Part shown: piece after piece, positions 43,675 through 52,857 of the stretch
Layout: each line of letters begins with the position of its first letter
Position numbering within the stretch: position 1 is the stretch's first letter
From: an uncultured Odoribacter sp.
GTDB lineage: Bacteria > Bacteroidota > Bacteroidia > Bacteroidales > Marinifilaceae
NCBI GenBank assembly: GCA_910589025.1
Contig: CAJURM010000016.1
Location: forward strand, 4,144 to 68,143
DNA length: 64,000 nucleotides
Direction: 5' to 3'
Notes under the pieces: model-generated
Told to the model about the DNA's origin: nothing
Database searches by the model: none
What the model saw: the letters and a program-made list of their open reading frames with translations, nothing else
Position numbers and translations under genes: made by a program

Positions 43675-45468
43675 TTATTTTATATGCTTGATAATCAATG
43701 TGTTTGCGATTTTATCCTGCCATGTGTCCAGGATTTCCCGGAAGTGTTTATATTCTTTGGGGGTAATTACGACCGCAGGAAGGGCGATTTCCCGGTGAAC
43801 ATGTATTCTATCGTCTTGTTGGGTGATTTTGACGGAAACAGCTCCGTAGCGGTGTTTTTTACGGATTTCCCGGCATTTGTTTTTTAATGTAAGGCCGGGG
43901 GCCAATCGAATAGTGTAGTCATAACTTTCCCGGATGGGATAAGGTATTTCCAGTTTTTCTTTCCGATTAGCGGTTAAGGGATGGATTTTCCAGGAATGAA
44001 CGCCTGTTGCGACTTCCGGCAGGGAATAAAGCAGATAATCCTGATTTATGACCGGTGTAAATCGACTTTCGACGCTTAAATTGTTTTCAAAAGGGGTGAC
44101 TTTGTTGTAGCGGATATTTATGGAATCGCCGGGAATAGCGATGGCTTCTTTTATTTTTTCCTGGTAAAGTTTGTTGGGTCTGATGGGTACTAATCCGCCT
44201 GCCAAAGAGATATTTCCGCTCAGTTTGCCTTCCGTAGGGCTGATGTTTAAATTCAGCCGGCAGTTGATATTGCCTGAGGAAGGAAGAACAGTTAAAGGTT
44301 TGATTTCGGAAGCCGACAGGAGGTAAATCTGATCCCGTTTGCCCCGGAGTTCCGGAGAGAGGATGTCATGGCCGTCGGCAGTGAAAAACAAGGGGATGCC
44401 TTCGGATAAGGTATATACTAAAAGTTGTTGAATGGGTTGCAGGCCTCCGATGGTTTCTTCTCCCTCTGATCCGGGATAGACAACGGCTACTGATGCGGGG
44501 ATTCCGACGGATTGAAGCATGGTGATAAAAAGATTGATTTTTTCAGCCTGTGTGCCGTAAGCCTGGTTAAAAACTTCTTCGGGTGTGCGTATTTTCCGGT
44601 TGAGGTATTCTGAGGGAATATCCAATGTGGAAATCTGCCGGGCGATATAATCTTTGATGGTAAATGTCCTGTCTAAATTGTTTTCACAGTTTTGGGTTAA
44701 TTCTTTGGTAAAACGGGTGATTTCTTCATGCTTGCCAAAATGGAGGTTAGCCCGGAGTGCTTCCAGTGAAGATTTCCTTGAAGTATAGGTACTTGCTACA
44801 AAATGAGGAATATCCGTTTTATTTTTTATCCGGAAGGATTCGTGTGTGCGTGGCTGTAAGTTCCTGAATGTCCAGGCATAGTGTTTCCCGTGTGTGGTTT
44901 TTGTGATTTCCGGCTTTCCTTTTAAGTTGAGTAGTTTGTATTGAAATTCTTGATTGTGAGGGACATTTATAATTATCCGATACTCCTGGACAGGGGTTTC
45001 TTCCTGGAGAATTTCATCTATATCCAAATGTCTGATTCCCTCTGACAAGAGTGTGTAATTCAAATGGATACATGCCCCTGGCTCTAATCCGGTGTGAGTA
45101 ACGACCATTTCTTTCAGGTGGTTGTATGCCGGAGCATTTGCGGCAAACGAAGGAAGGACTTCATTCAGAGCGTTCTGCGGAATGTGTAGCGTGTCGCCAT
45201 TAGCCAGGCGGGTGAATGCAGAATTGATTTTTAATTTTTGAAAATCAGGATTATACACGATGAATGTTTCTCCGTACAGATTATTTAATGCCATAAGAGA
45301 GTTGATTTCCAATTCTTTGTAATAATTTACCGTTAGCTTATTGTCGGGAGAAAGGGTAAATTCTTTTCTGATTTTTCTGAAATGGGCTTCTGTTGTGGCA
45401 GAAACAGTTTCGGTAAATAGGATTAAACCGATGAAAATGAATCCAGTATATAGAAATAGTTTATTCAT
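43675..45468 (-). CDS. DUF3857/transglutaminase-like protein lacking the catalytic cysteine
   Basis: 597 residues, signal peptide about 1-24. N-terminal DUF3857-type beta region, then a transglutaminase-like core in the middle (NQAYGTQAEKINLFITMLQ). The position where the active-site cysteine should be (C in the GxCxDKA-type motif) is not a cysteine here, so the protein is probably non-enzymatic. It is immediately downstream of a second DUF3857 protein with the cysteine intact, suggesting an active/inactive pair. The C-terminal third is beta-rich without known motifs. Confidence 0.8.
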   Translation of the reverse strand: MNKLFLYTGFIFIGLILFTETVSATTEAHFRKIRKEFTLSPDNKLTVNYYKELEINSLMALNNLYGETFIVYNPDFQKLKINSAFTRLANGDTLHIPQNALNEVLPSFAANAPAYNHLKEMVVTHTGLEPGACIHLNYTLLSEGIRHLDIDEILQEETPVQEYRIIINVPHNQEFQYKLLNLKGKPEITKTTHGKHYAWTFRNLQPRTHESFRIKNKTDIPHFVASTYTSRKSSLEALRANLHFGKHEEITRFTKELTQNCENNLDRTFTIKDYIARQISTLDIPSEYLNRKIRTPEEVFNQAYGTQAEKINLFITMLQSVGIPASVAVVYPGSEGEETIGGLQPIQQLLVYTLSEGIPLFFTADGHDILSPELRGKRDQIYLLSASEIKPLTVLPSSGNINCRLNLNISPTEGKLSGNISLAGGLVPIRPNKLYQEKIKEAIAIPGDSINIRYNKVTPFENNLSVESRFTPVINQDYLLYSLPEVATGVHSWKIHPLTANRKEKLEIPYPIRESYDYTIRLAPGLTLKNKCREIRKKHRYGAVSVKITQQDDRIHVHREIALPAVVITPKEYKHFREILDTWQDKIANTLIIKHIK

Positions 45469-45487
45469 TTTGATTTGTTTTTAAGAA

Positions 45488-47446
45488 TTAATCGTGTTCC
45501 AGTATAAGGGCTTGTTCGCCGTAGGATTTGTGAGTGTTGACAGCTTCCCGGAAAGAGTTCCAGTCGTCTGCGTCATACACTCGTTTTTTCAGGACGAGCT
45601 TGTGGCTGAGATGCAGGGAATTTCCCTTTTGGCTCAATTGGCCGTAAAAATCGGCGGCCTTGCCTTCAATACGCTCTTCGCGTCCGGCTTGTTTCATTTT
45701 GTAGCCTTGAGGCAGTTGGACTGTTTCGTCGAGTACGATCAGTCGGGAGCAGGCGTCTTTGAAACCGTATTGCCGTTTGGCCAGGGAAGTGTTGATGCGG
45801 AGATAAGAGCGAACCCGATTGAATAAATTGTTGAGCGCCATCGGTTTGAATACTAATACGTTTTCACCGCTCAGGGCGTAATCCGGAATGACGAATTTCA
45901 TTTTAATGTGCAGGGGAGCAAGCAGGTAATTTCTTGGATTTTTTCCGTAGTCCACGTCAAGCATCCTGGCTTGGGGAGATACGTTCAGCAGTTCTTTTTC
46001 CATAGCATTGGTCCAGTCCCGTTCGTAACCGTCCGTAAAGATTCGCCGGATATTTCCGTCTGATTGTCCTTCGGCTTCGAGGGTTAGTTCACCTTTGAGT
46101 GTTCCTTTTTCATCCAAAGAGGATGAGATACGGAGTTTTACATAGTGATTTTCGGGTGGAGAGAGGGGGGTAATCAATAAATCGGATCCTTCCGGTAAAC
46201 CGGGCAGGTAATTTTGTTGTTGTTCCGCACTTGACCAAAGTTCGCGGATGAAGGGCACCCAGGTGGGGTCGAGCGGCATATAAGTCCCGTCAGATAGTTT
46301 CACTACGGCTACACTGTGGTTAAAATGGTCGGCAGGGATGGCTTCCACTCTGGAGCCGGCCATTGTCATTGCCGGGAAAGCTTCAAAACCAGCCATCCGG
46401 AGCATGGAAATCAACAGGGCTGCTTTGTCTTTGCATACTCCGCAGCGGTCGGTAAAGTTCATGTGGGTGTTATGCAGCGTATAACCTTCTCCTTTGCCCA
46501 TCGAAATTCCTGAATAACGCATATTGTCGGCAACCCAGTGGGTCAATACCGCTATTTTTTCCATTTCATCATCGACATTTTTCAGAAGTTCATTCACTTT
46601 TGCCTGTGCTTCCGGTGTGGGAGAAAAGCTGCCGTAGTCTTCGTTTACTTTATGAAACCAGCGGGACTTGGCTTTCCAGTCGGGGGTGGTGGACATCATG
46701 AGTTTGGGGGCTACGTCATATAAATCAACCATATTCGGCTCTTTTTCAAAAGGCAGCATGTGGTTGACCGTAAAAGTGTAGAGCCGGTGATTTTCTGTGG
46801 TGCGGGTGGATGTGAGACATTCCCTTTGGTAGAATTGATATTGCAGTTCTTTGGTTTTGGGCAAAGCGAGCTGGTAGACTTTTTTGACTACCGGGCGGGA
46901 GTCCCAGAAAGGAATGATGTCATAAAACTGGCCTTTCATGGGGGGAACGAAGCGTTCGTCTTCTTCCTGGGTTGCCAGTAGGGCGTAAGTAAATCCTTTT
47001 TTTGTGATTTCATAATCAATGGTATCGCCGGGTTGCAGGCGTCCCGGTTCAATCATAATCTGCCGGGCACCCCAATATATAGCTCTGGCGGGTGCGGCAT
47101 AATCGCACGCTGTTTTGGGGCTGATGATGCGGGTTTTTCCGTTGGCTTGCCGGATTTTTACTGATTTGAATTCGGCAAAAGCAGTGAGTGGGTCATAATC
47201 GTAGGTGATGGTTCGGTAGCTGAGGGCTGCTGACGGTTTCTGTACTTTGATAATCCGGTGGATGTGGAATGTTCCCGCTCCGGTTTCACTGACTTGTACG
47301 TGTGTGCTGTCCAGAAGATGGACGGCATCGTATTGCATGATTTTTTCGGAGAAGACCAGAGCATCCTGGTTTTCTCCCCGGCTCTCTCCTGCAAGAAGGG
47401 AAAAGCCGGCAAGTGTCAAAAGGGAAAATAATTCTGTTTTTTTCAT
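45488..47446 (-). CDS. DUF3857 and transglutaminase-domain protein, secreted
   Basis: 652 residues from the ATG at 47446, which begins the signal peptide (MKKTELFSLLTLAGFSLLAG); 18 further in-frame codons upstream are not signal-like. DUF3857 domain first, then a transglutaminase-like core with the cysteine in DRCGVCKDKA, histidine in FNHSVAVV and aspartate in MPLDPTW, i.e. a plausible Cys-His-Asp triad. C-terminal DUF3858-like beta region. Located 19 bp before the degenerate paralogue at 43675-45468. Substrate unknown. Confidence 0.85.
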   Translation of the reverse strand: MKKTELFSLLTLAGFSLLAGESRGENQDALVFSEKIMQYDAVHLLDSTHVQVSETGAGTFHIHRIIKVQKPSAALSYRTITYDYDPLTAFAEFKSVKIRQANGKTRIISPKTACDYAAPARAIYWGARQIMIEPGRLQPGDTIDYEITKKGFTYALLATQEEDERFVPPMKGQFYDIIPFWDSRPVVKKVYQLALPKTKELQYQFYQRECLTSTRTTENHRLYTFTVNHMLPFEKEPNMVDLYDVAPKLMMSTTPDWKAKSRWFHKVNEDYGSFSPTPEAQAKVNELLKNVDDEMEKIAVLTHWVADNMRYSGISMGKGEGYTLHNTHMNFTDRCGVCKDKAALLISMLRMAGFEAFPAMTMAGSRVEAIPADHFNHSVAVVKLSDGTYMPLDPTWVPFIRELWSSAEQQQNYLPGLPEGSDLLITPLSPPENHYVKLRISSSLDEKGTLKGELTLEAEGQSDGNIRRIFTDGYERDWTNAMEKELLNVSPQARMLDVDYGKNPRNYLLAPLHIKMKFVIPDYALSGENVLVFKPMALNNLFNRVRSYLRINTSLAKRQYGFKDACSRLIVLDETVQLPQGYKMKQAGREERIEGKAADFYGQLSQKGNSLHLSHKLVLKKRVYDADDWNSFREAVNTHKSYGEQALILEHD

Positions 47447-47526
47447 TATAATATGGATTTCATTGCTTACGAAATTGATAAATCGGCGGAAGAAATGCAA
47501 TAGTTTGCAGAAAATTATAAATAAAA

Positions 47527-47561
47527 AACCGGAAGTTGGGGAGAATCCTCCGCTTCCGGTT
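47527..47561 (-). terminator. Intrinsic terminator after the S41 protease gene
   Basis: Nine-bp stem AACCGGAAG / CTTCCGGTT with a 17-nt loop, followed on the minus strand by TTTTTTATTTAT. It lies 24 bp after the stop. Confidence 0.8.
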
Positions 47562-47584
47562 AAAATTTTGCCGTTGTCGGGCGA

Positions 47585-49231
47585 TTATTTCAGCAGTCGG
47601 GCAAATTCGTCTTTGTTGGCCAGGATTCCGACTGCTTTTTCCACTTCTTTGTCGTGCAGGACTTTGTATGCCATGACTCCTTCGGCATAGTAGTAACGCT
47701 GCATGAATTGTTCTGCTAAAAAGGAGGCAATTTGCTCTCTGAACAGGTCCATATCCCGATCGATGGAGTGGGCAAAGTCTTTTTTCAGTTGTTCAAGCCG
47801 GGGTTTGACTTGTTCGTAATATTTTTCATCTTTGGCTGTCTTCTCCAGATTTGTCAGGAGGCGCTGGGATTCTGTTTCATAAGTGAATTTTTTCTCTTTC
47901 AGCCAGTTCTTGAATTGGTTGTAGATGTCGTCTGTGATTTTAAAATCCTTGATTTCAGCGGTTTGCGGATTCTTTAAGGCGTATGAATTGACGAAATCAA
48001 AGCATAAGTCACGCAGAATCAGTTCCTGGGTGATGCGGGAGAGCTCTTCCGTTTCAATTTTGATGTCGGGAGTAATTCCTCCTCCATCATATACTTTCCG
48101 TCCGGCTTCCGTTGTGTACTCCGTAATCAGGGAGTCCGGTACTTTTCCCACACTGCCGTCCGGATTCCGGTGGGAATAGTCCAGTGCCTGGATACAACGT
48201 CCGCTGGGGATATAATATTTTGCCGTAGTGACCTTCATTTTGGTGTTATAGGGCAAATCACGGATGGTTTGCACCAATCCTTTGCCAAACGAGCGTTCGC
48301 CGATTAAAACGGCTCTATCGTAATCCTGGAGCGTTCCCGCTACGATTTCTGATGCGGAAGCGGACCCCCGGTCAATCAGCACGACCAAAGGTATCTCCGG
48401 CAGAATCGGGTTTCTGGAGGTTTTGTATTCCTTGTCCCATTGTTTTACTTTTCCCCGGGTATCTACCACTTTTTTATCTTTGGGGAGGAAGAAGTTGCAG
48501 ATTTCGACCGCTTGTTCGAGCAGACCGCCGGTGTTGCCCCGCAAATCGAGTATAAGGGAGGTGGCACCCTGGTTTTTCAATTCCAGGGCAGCTTTGCGGA
48601 CTTCGGCAGCCGATTTGTCCGTGAAACTGTTTAAATAGATGTAACCGGTATGGTTTTGTGCCATGCCGTAGTAGGGTACGCTCGGTAGCTGTATTTTTTC
48701 GCGAATGGCTTTTTTGTCGATGCTTTTTTCTTCTCCTTCCCGTTGTACGCGAACGGTAATTTCTTTGCCCGGCTGGCCTTTCAGCATTTCACTGACGTCG
48801 TCCGTACTTTTGCCTTTTATAGAGTTGCCGTCAATGGAAAGTATGATATCGCCCGGTAGCAGGCCTGCTTTGTCGGCAGGAAAGCCTTTGTAGGGTTCAC
48901 GGATAATCACGTGGTCGCCTTTTTTGCTGATGACGGCCCCGATTCCGGCATATTCTCCCGTCGTCATGAGTTTGACATCTTCCATATTGGCTTCAGGATA
49001 AAAAACGGTGTAAGGGTCAAGCGATTTGAGCATGGCATTGACGCTTGTTGTCACCAGGTCTCCGGGATCGACTTCGTCTACATAAAACAGGTTGGCTTCC
49101 CGGAAGAGGGAGGCATAAATGTTCAATTGTTTGCTGATTTCGAAGTTCCGGTCATCGCTTTTCAGGGAAAGGGCTCCCAGAGCTAAAATGAGGATGCCGG
49201 CAGTTAAGAATAAAAAATTTCTTGTTTTCAT
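47585..49231 (-). CDS. C-terminal processing protease (S41, CtpA-type)
   Basis: 548 residues with an N-terminal signal/anchor (about 5-23). A PDZ domain (about 92-165) precedes the S41 core: LDLRGNTGG, the serine motif GSASASEIVAGTL (Ser cluster 290-294) and the catalytic lysine in ERSFGKG (Lys317). A long C-terminal helical extension (about 400-548) is typical of Bacteroidota members. It cleaves periplasmic proteins from their C-termini; substrates not inferable. Monocistronic: own terminator, 158 bp of non-coding sequence upstream. Confidence 0.93.
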   Translation of the reverse strand: MKTRNFLFLTAGILILALGALSLKSDDRNFEISKQLNIYASLFREANLFYVDEVDPGDLVTTSVNAMLKSLDPYTVFYPEANMEDVKLMTTGEYAGIGAVISKKGDHVIIREPYKGFPADKAGLLPGDIILSIDGNSIKGKSTDDVSEMLKGQPGKEITVRVQREGEEKSIDKKAIREKIQLPSVPYYGMAQNHTGYIYLNSFTDKSAAEVRKAALELKNQGATSLILDLRGNTGGLLEQAVEICNFFLPKDKKVVDTRGKVKQWDKEYKTSRNPILPEIPLVVLIDRGSASASEIVAGTLQDYDRAVLIGERSFGKGLVQTIRDLPYNTKMKVTTAKYYIPSGRCIQALDYSHRNPDGSVGKVPDSLITEYTTEAGRKVYDGGGITPDIKIETEELSRITQELILRDLCFDFVNSYALKNPQTAEIKDFKITDDIYNQFKNWLKEKKFTYETESQRLLTNLEKTAKDEKYYEQVKPRLEQLKKDFAHSIDRDMDLFREQIASFLAEQFMQRYYYAEGVMAYKVLHDKEVEKAVGILANKDEFARLLK

Positions 49232-49389
49232 TATTGTATTGCGTGTTACAAAGTTACAGACAAAACAGGGGCGGCCCTGTTAGTTAATTTAGCGAAAGTA
49301 CGTTTTTTCGGTGAAAGTTAAAAATGATAGTCCGGATAATGATTCCGATTTAGAATTTTATATTTTTCTTTTTCTCTTTTTAAAAGAGG

Positions 49390-49659
49390 CTAAGGAACTG
49401 GATCGTAGCCGTTTCCTCCCCAGGGATGGCAGGACAGGATTCTTTTCAGGGCGAGCCATGAGCCTTTGAACGGGCCGTATTTCCGGAGGGCTTGCAGCGC
49501 ATATTCAGAGCAGGTTGGTGTGTAGCGGCAACAGGAGGGTTTAAGCGGAGAAATGCAGTACTGATAAAACTTTATGGGTAGCATAAGAATGGCTGCAAGG
49601 CCGCGTTTCAGCCAGGAAACCAAGGATTTCCTTTTGTTGCATTTCTGAGGTTCAGTCAT
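49390..49659 (-). CDS. yidD: Membrane protein insertion efficiency factor YidD
   Basis: 89 residues. Signature IKFYQYCISPLKPSCCRYTPTCSEYALQAL with the conserved cysteines, and the HPWGGNGYDPVP end. Assists YidC-mediated insertion. Its start overlaps the 3' end of rnpA by 8 bp, the standard rnpA-yidD arrangement. Confidence 0.96.
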   Translation of the reverse strand: MTEPQKCNKRKSLVSWLKRGLAAILMLPIKFYQYCISPLKPSCCRYTPTCSEYALQALRKYGPFKGSWLALKRILSCHPWGGNGYDPVP

Positions 49660-50044
49660 GGAGCGGGAGATTGTTGAAATGCTGTGCCATTTTAGTCAAT
49701 GCTGTTTGCAGGGCTTTTTCGACTTTGGAGAAGGGGACTATCCGGTTATCAAGGTAGATAAACAGGATGTCAATTGTCTGTTCAGGGGATACCGCATTGT
49801 AAAGTATACTTTTGTTGCAGCGGAAAGCTTCGCGTGTGAGGCGTTTCAGACGGTTCCGGTGAACGGCACGTTTGAATTTCTTTTTACTGACACTGATGGC
49901 TATCCGGGCAGGATAATCTCCTTTGCGTGAGGATTCTTTAGCCACCATCCGGAAAGGATATTGAACAAAACTGAAACTTGAAGTGAGCAATTCTTCAAAC
50001 AGATTTTTGTTTGTGAGCCGTTCGGATTTGTGCAGGGTATTCAT
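49652..50044 (-). CDS. rnpA: Ribonuclease P protein component
   Basis: 130 residues. Protein subunit of RNase P for tRNA 5' maturation. The RNR motif region (AVHRNRLKRLTREAFR) is conserved, as are the N-terminal KSERL...F and the DILFIYL segments. It is coupled to yidD; rpmH, usually just upstream, is absent, and a palindromic element and hemD lie there instead. Confidence 0.95.
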   Translation of the reverse strand: MNTLHKSERLTNKNLFEELLTSSFSFVQYPFRMVAKESSRKGDYPARIAISVSKKKFKRAVHRNRLKRLTREAFRCNKSILYNAVSPEQTIDILFIYLDNRIVPFSKVEKALQTALTKMAQHFNNLPLHD

Positions 50045-50053
50045 TAAAGGGGT

Positions 50054-50136
50054 GAAAAAGTGAAAGAGTGGAAATGTTGAAAGGGATGAAGAGTAATGCT
50101 CTTTTCCACTCTTTCACTTTTTCAACATTTCCACTC
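50054..50136. repeat. Long palindromic element between hemD and rnpA
   Basis: A 21-bp arm at 50054-50074 (GAAAAAGTGAAAGAGTGGAAA) is exactly complementary to 50103-50123, and an overlapping 17-bp arm at 50066-50082 is exactly complementary to 50120-50136. The two pairings share bases and so exclude each other. Related in words to 25550-25620. Confidence 0.8.
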
Positions 50137-50138
50137 TC

Positions 50139-50903
50139 TTATATTTTGATTTTGTTCTCTTTGTTGTATTTTTTGATAAACTCTTCTATGGCCATCGTCA
50201 TGGAAGGACATTTGGCTGTCGGAGCCTGGATGTCGAGCCGGAGTCCGGCTTCTTCAACGGCTTCGGCTGTCGTTCCGCCGAAAGCTGCGATAATGGTGGT
50301 ATCCTGAACGAATCCGGGAAAATTCTGAAACAGGGATTTTATGCCCGACGGGGTATAAAAAGCCAGGATGTCATACTCTTTCAGGTTTTTGATGTCGCTC
50401 AGGTCGCTGGAGACCGTTTTGTATAAAATGGCTTTCGTGTATTTCAAGTGTAGCTGGTCCAGTAGTCCCGGAATATTTTCCTTGTGAATATCAGACAGGG
50501 GTACGAGGAAATTTTCCGTTTTGTGTTTCAGCAGGATTTTGGTCATATCGTCCACTTTTTTATCGCCATAGAAGATTTTTCTTTTGCGGTAAACGATATA
50601 TTTTTGGAGATAAAATGCTGTGGCTTCCGAAATGCAAAAATATTTCATTGTATCCGGAACCGTCACCCGCATTTCACCACAGATTCTAAAAAAGTGGTCG
50701 ATTGCAGTCCGACTTGTGAAAATAATGGCTGAGTGATCCAGAATATTAATGCGTTCCTGACGGAATTCCTTTGCCGTAACTCCCTCGACCTTGATGAAAG
50801 GCCGGAATTCTAATTTCAGATTGTATTTTTCAGCTAAATCAAAATAGGGAGATTTTTCGGTGGTCGGTTTGGGTTGCGATACGAGTACCTTTCTTATTTT
50901 CAA
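50139..50903 (-). CDS. hemD: Uroporphyrinogen-III synthase
   Basis: 254 residues. It closes hydroxymethylbilane to uroporphyrinogen III in haem/cobalamin synthesis. The sequence is low in fixed motifs, as usual for HemD, but IFTSRTAIDHFF, DILAFYTPSGIKSLF and AAFGGTTAEAVEEAGL are the expected blocks of the two alternating domains. The start is a TTG at 50903: it gives the normal MKIRKVLVSQPKP N-terminus and there is no ATG nearby. Neighbours DUF4271 and PorP are commonly next to hemD in Bacteroidota. Confidence 0.88.
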   Translation of the reverse strand: MKIRKVLVSQPKPTTEKSPYFDLAEKYNLKLEFRPFIKVEGVTAKEFRQERINILDHSAIIFTSRTAIDHFFRICGEMRVTVPDTMKYFCISEATAFYLQKYIVYRKRKIFYGDKKVDDMTKILLKHKTENFLVPLSDIHKENIPGLLDQLHLKYTKAILYKTVSSDLSDIKNLKEYDILAFYTPSGIKSLFQNFPGFVQDTTIIAAFGGTTAEAVEEAGLRLDIQAPTAKCPSMTMAIEEFIKKYNKENKIKI

Positions 50904-50936
50904 AGCTGCAAGTTTTAATATTACTACTCTTTCTCG

Positions 50937-51695
50937 TTACACCAAGAGTCTGTATAACACAAGCCAAGGTATAACTTCGAGGGCACAAAGGTACAAAATC
51001 ATATAGAATATCGGAACTTTATAAGCGAATAATATTCCCACCCACCGCGCGAATTTAACAAGATAAAACAAAATTAAACACATTACGGTGATTCTTATCA
51101 TCAGTGGTATGGCAAACTCTTTGACAAAGAAAGTGGCTAATACAAAGGGAGATACTATTAGTCCGCCCACGATATGATAGGCCCAGAGGTTGATGATACT
51201 TTCTTCTCCGGCGGCCCGTGTGTTAAATGTCCAGCTGCATAACCGTAGGATGCATATCAGAAGAAGGTGCCAACCGGTGAGGTAGCCTAATGTGTAGAGA
51301 ATCTGATGAGGGTCGAAATCCTGGCGGGTCAGATACGTGAAAGCGATGGATAAGATTGAAAAAGAGAGAAATAGCGAGAGGAAATAATATACCAGATTCT
51401 GAGTAATACCTTCATTAAGAACGATTTCATATTTTTTCTTTTTTGCGACGACGTTCATCAAAAGGGAAAACAGATTTTTTCCTCTGAGCCGGATAACGGC
51501 AAAGATAATCAGAAAGATAATGGTATAAATCAGACTTCCTGCCAGATTTTCGGGTTTGTGCAGGAGAATCCGCGGGGCAAAATCTCTTAGCGGTACGATA
51601 ATAACCGTATCTTCCGGTGGTATCAGCCCGGAAGTGGCGGCAGTGTCCCCGGAAGAGGTGTTATAAAGAGAATATGTTATACTTGTATTTTGCAT
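50937..51695 (-). CDS. DUF4271 multi-pass membrane protein
   Basis: 252 residues from the ATG at 51695 (an alternative ATG lies 18 bp upstream at 51713). Seven or so membrane helices occupy about 45 to 252. The family has no assigned function but is conserved in Bacteroidota beside hemD and PorP-family genes, as here. The start overlaps the 3' end of the PorP gene by 35 bp, implying co-transcription. Confidence 0.8.
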   Translation of the reverse strand: MQNTSITYSLYNTSSGDTAATSGLIPPEDTVIIVPLRDFAPRILLHKPENLAGSLIYTIIFLIIFAVIRLRGKNLFSLLMNVVAKKKKYEIVLNEGITQNLVYYFLSLFLSFSILSIAFTYLTRQDFDPHQILYTLGYLTGWHLLLICILRLCSWTFNTRAAGEESIINLWAYHIVGGLIVSPFVLATFFVKEFAIPLMIRITVMCLILFYLVKFARWVGILFAYKVPIFYMILYLCALEVIPWLVLYRLLV

Positions 51696-52725
51696 TAAAC
51701 CGGTACACGACATTGATACTTATTTCGTGGGAACCTTCCGTCGTTTTTATCAGGTTTCCCATAGACATGTCATACGTATAAGCAATGCGGTATTGTAGCC
51801 TTTTATTGTCGGAATTCAGTTTCAGCCCGAGTTTGAAAATCATGGCTTTGTAGTTCTGGTCCGAATTGTTCAGCAGTTGCGAGCTGTACCACACTCCTCC
51901 GAAAATCGGATCAGTAACCAGGTCTGCCCCAACCAGCACATTGTTGAAAGAAGAGGAAGAGAGCAGTTTGTCTCCGATGTTTTCGAAAAGAAGCCCCGGA
52001 CATACATACATCCAGCTTTTCTTGTCCAGACTATACTTGTTGGTGCGGACAAAACCGTTCCATTGCAGGCTGAATTTCATCGGTATCCTGGGTTTATCTT
52101 CCAGGAAGTTGTTTTTGGGGCGTGTGAAATGATTCAAAGAGAAACCGACATAGTTCTGCATAAATTCGGTGTAGTTTCGTTCCCAGGGAATAAAAGCCAT
52201 GGCACCGAAACTGAAATCCCAGAAGTTTTGTTTTTGTTTGATGCCAACCAAGTCGGGTTGTTGGTAGATGTTCCCGTAAATGGGATCCAACTGCCCGGAA
52301 AAGATGTATTTGTTGAAATTCAGCTTTTCGTTGTTGTAGCTTCCCCTCACACCCAATTGGAAATACGATCCTTTTTCTTTGCTAAAATAGCCTCTCCACG
52401 AATAGGAAAGTCCGATGGTCGTCGATTTGATGAATCCCCCGCCTTCGTCGCTGTTTACGAAATAGAGGCCGACACCGTAATTGTTGTAGGTCTTCAGGTC
52501 ACTGGAAAAAAAGATGGTAGAAAAATTCCCGTCAAATTTAGGCCATAGTTTTCTGTAAGTCAGTACCGAGTTTAACTCTCCCTCATTAATCCCTGCAAAG
52601 GCCGGATTATAGTATGTACGGTTTTCCCAAAACTGGGAAAAATTATAATCCTGTGCCACCATTGTCCGGAGACAGAATATCATGCCGCAACCAATCAAAA
52701 TCCCTTTTCTAAAAATCGAAGACAT
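51661..52725 (-). CDS. PorP/SprF family type IX secretion outer-membrane protein
   Basis: 354 residues from the ATG at 52725, chosen because it begins a signal peptide (MSSIFRKGILIGCGMIFCLR) with mature start near AQDYNFSQFWENRTYYNPAFAG, the family hallmark. The open frame reaches 52929 but only through AT-rich non-signal sequence overlapping the promoter of the divergent gene. The body is an outer-membrane beta-barrel. SprF-type members are needed to export and attach one particular type-B sorted substrate; the 2736-residue protein divergent from it is the obvious candidate. Confidence 0.92.
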   Translation of the reverse strand: MSSIFRKGILIGCGMIFCLRTMVAQDYNFSQFWENRTYYNPAFAGINEGELNSVLTYRKLWPKFDGNFSTIFFSSDLKTYNNYGVGLYFVNSDEGGGFIKSTTIGLSYSWRGYFSKEKGSYFQLGVRGSYNNEKLNFNKYIFSGQLDPIYGNIYQQPDLVGIKQKQNFWDFSFGAMAFIPWERNYTEFMQNYVGFSLNHFTRPKNNFLEDKPRIPMKFSLQWNGFVRTNKYSLDKKSWMYVCPGLLFENIGDKLLSSSSFNNVLVGADLVTDPIFGGVWYSSQLLNNSDQNYKAMIFKLGLKLNSDNKRLQYRIAYTYDMSMGNLIKTTEGSHEISINVVYRFNAKYKYNIFSL

Positions 52726-52857
52726 TCTTATCCACATTAAATCCGATGCAATAATAAAAAAAAATGAGGAATTATTAACAAGTTTTTGACAAAAGTCTAT
52801 ATTTTTACAAGATTTTAAATTTGAATAAGTGTGCTTAGTTAAATTTATAGTGAAGAT

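Noticed and set aside
52728..52736. TTATCCACA, a perfect DnaA box, beside the PorP start
   Set aside because: A single copy; one or so such 9-mer matches are expected by chance in 64 kb, and no cluster is present.
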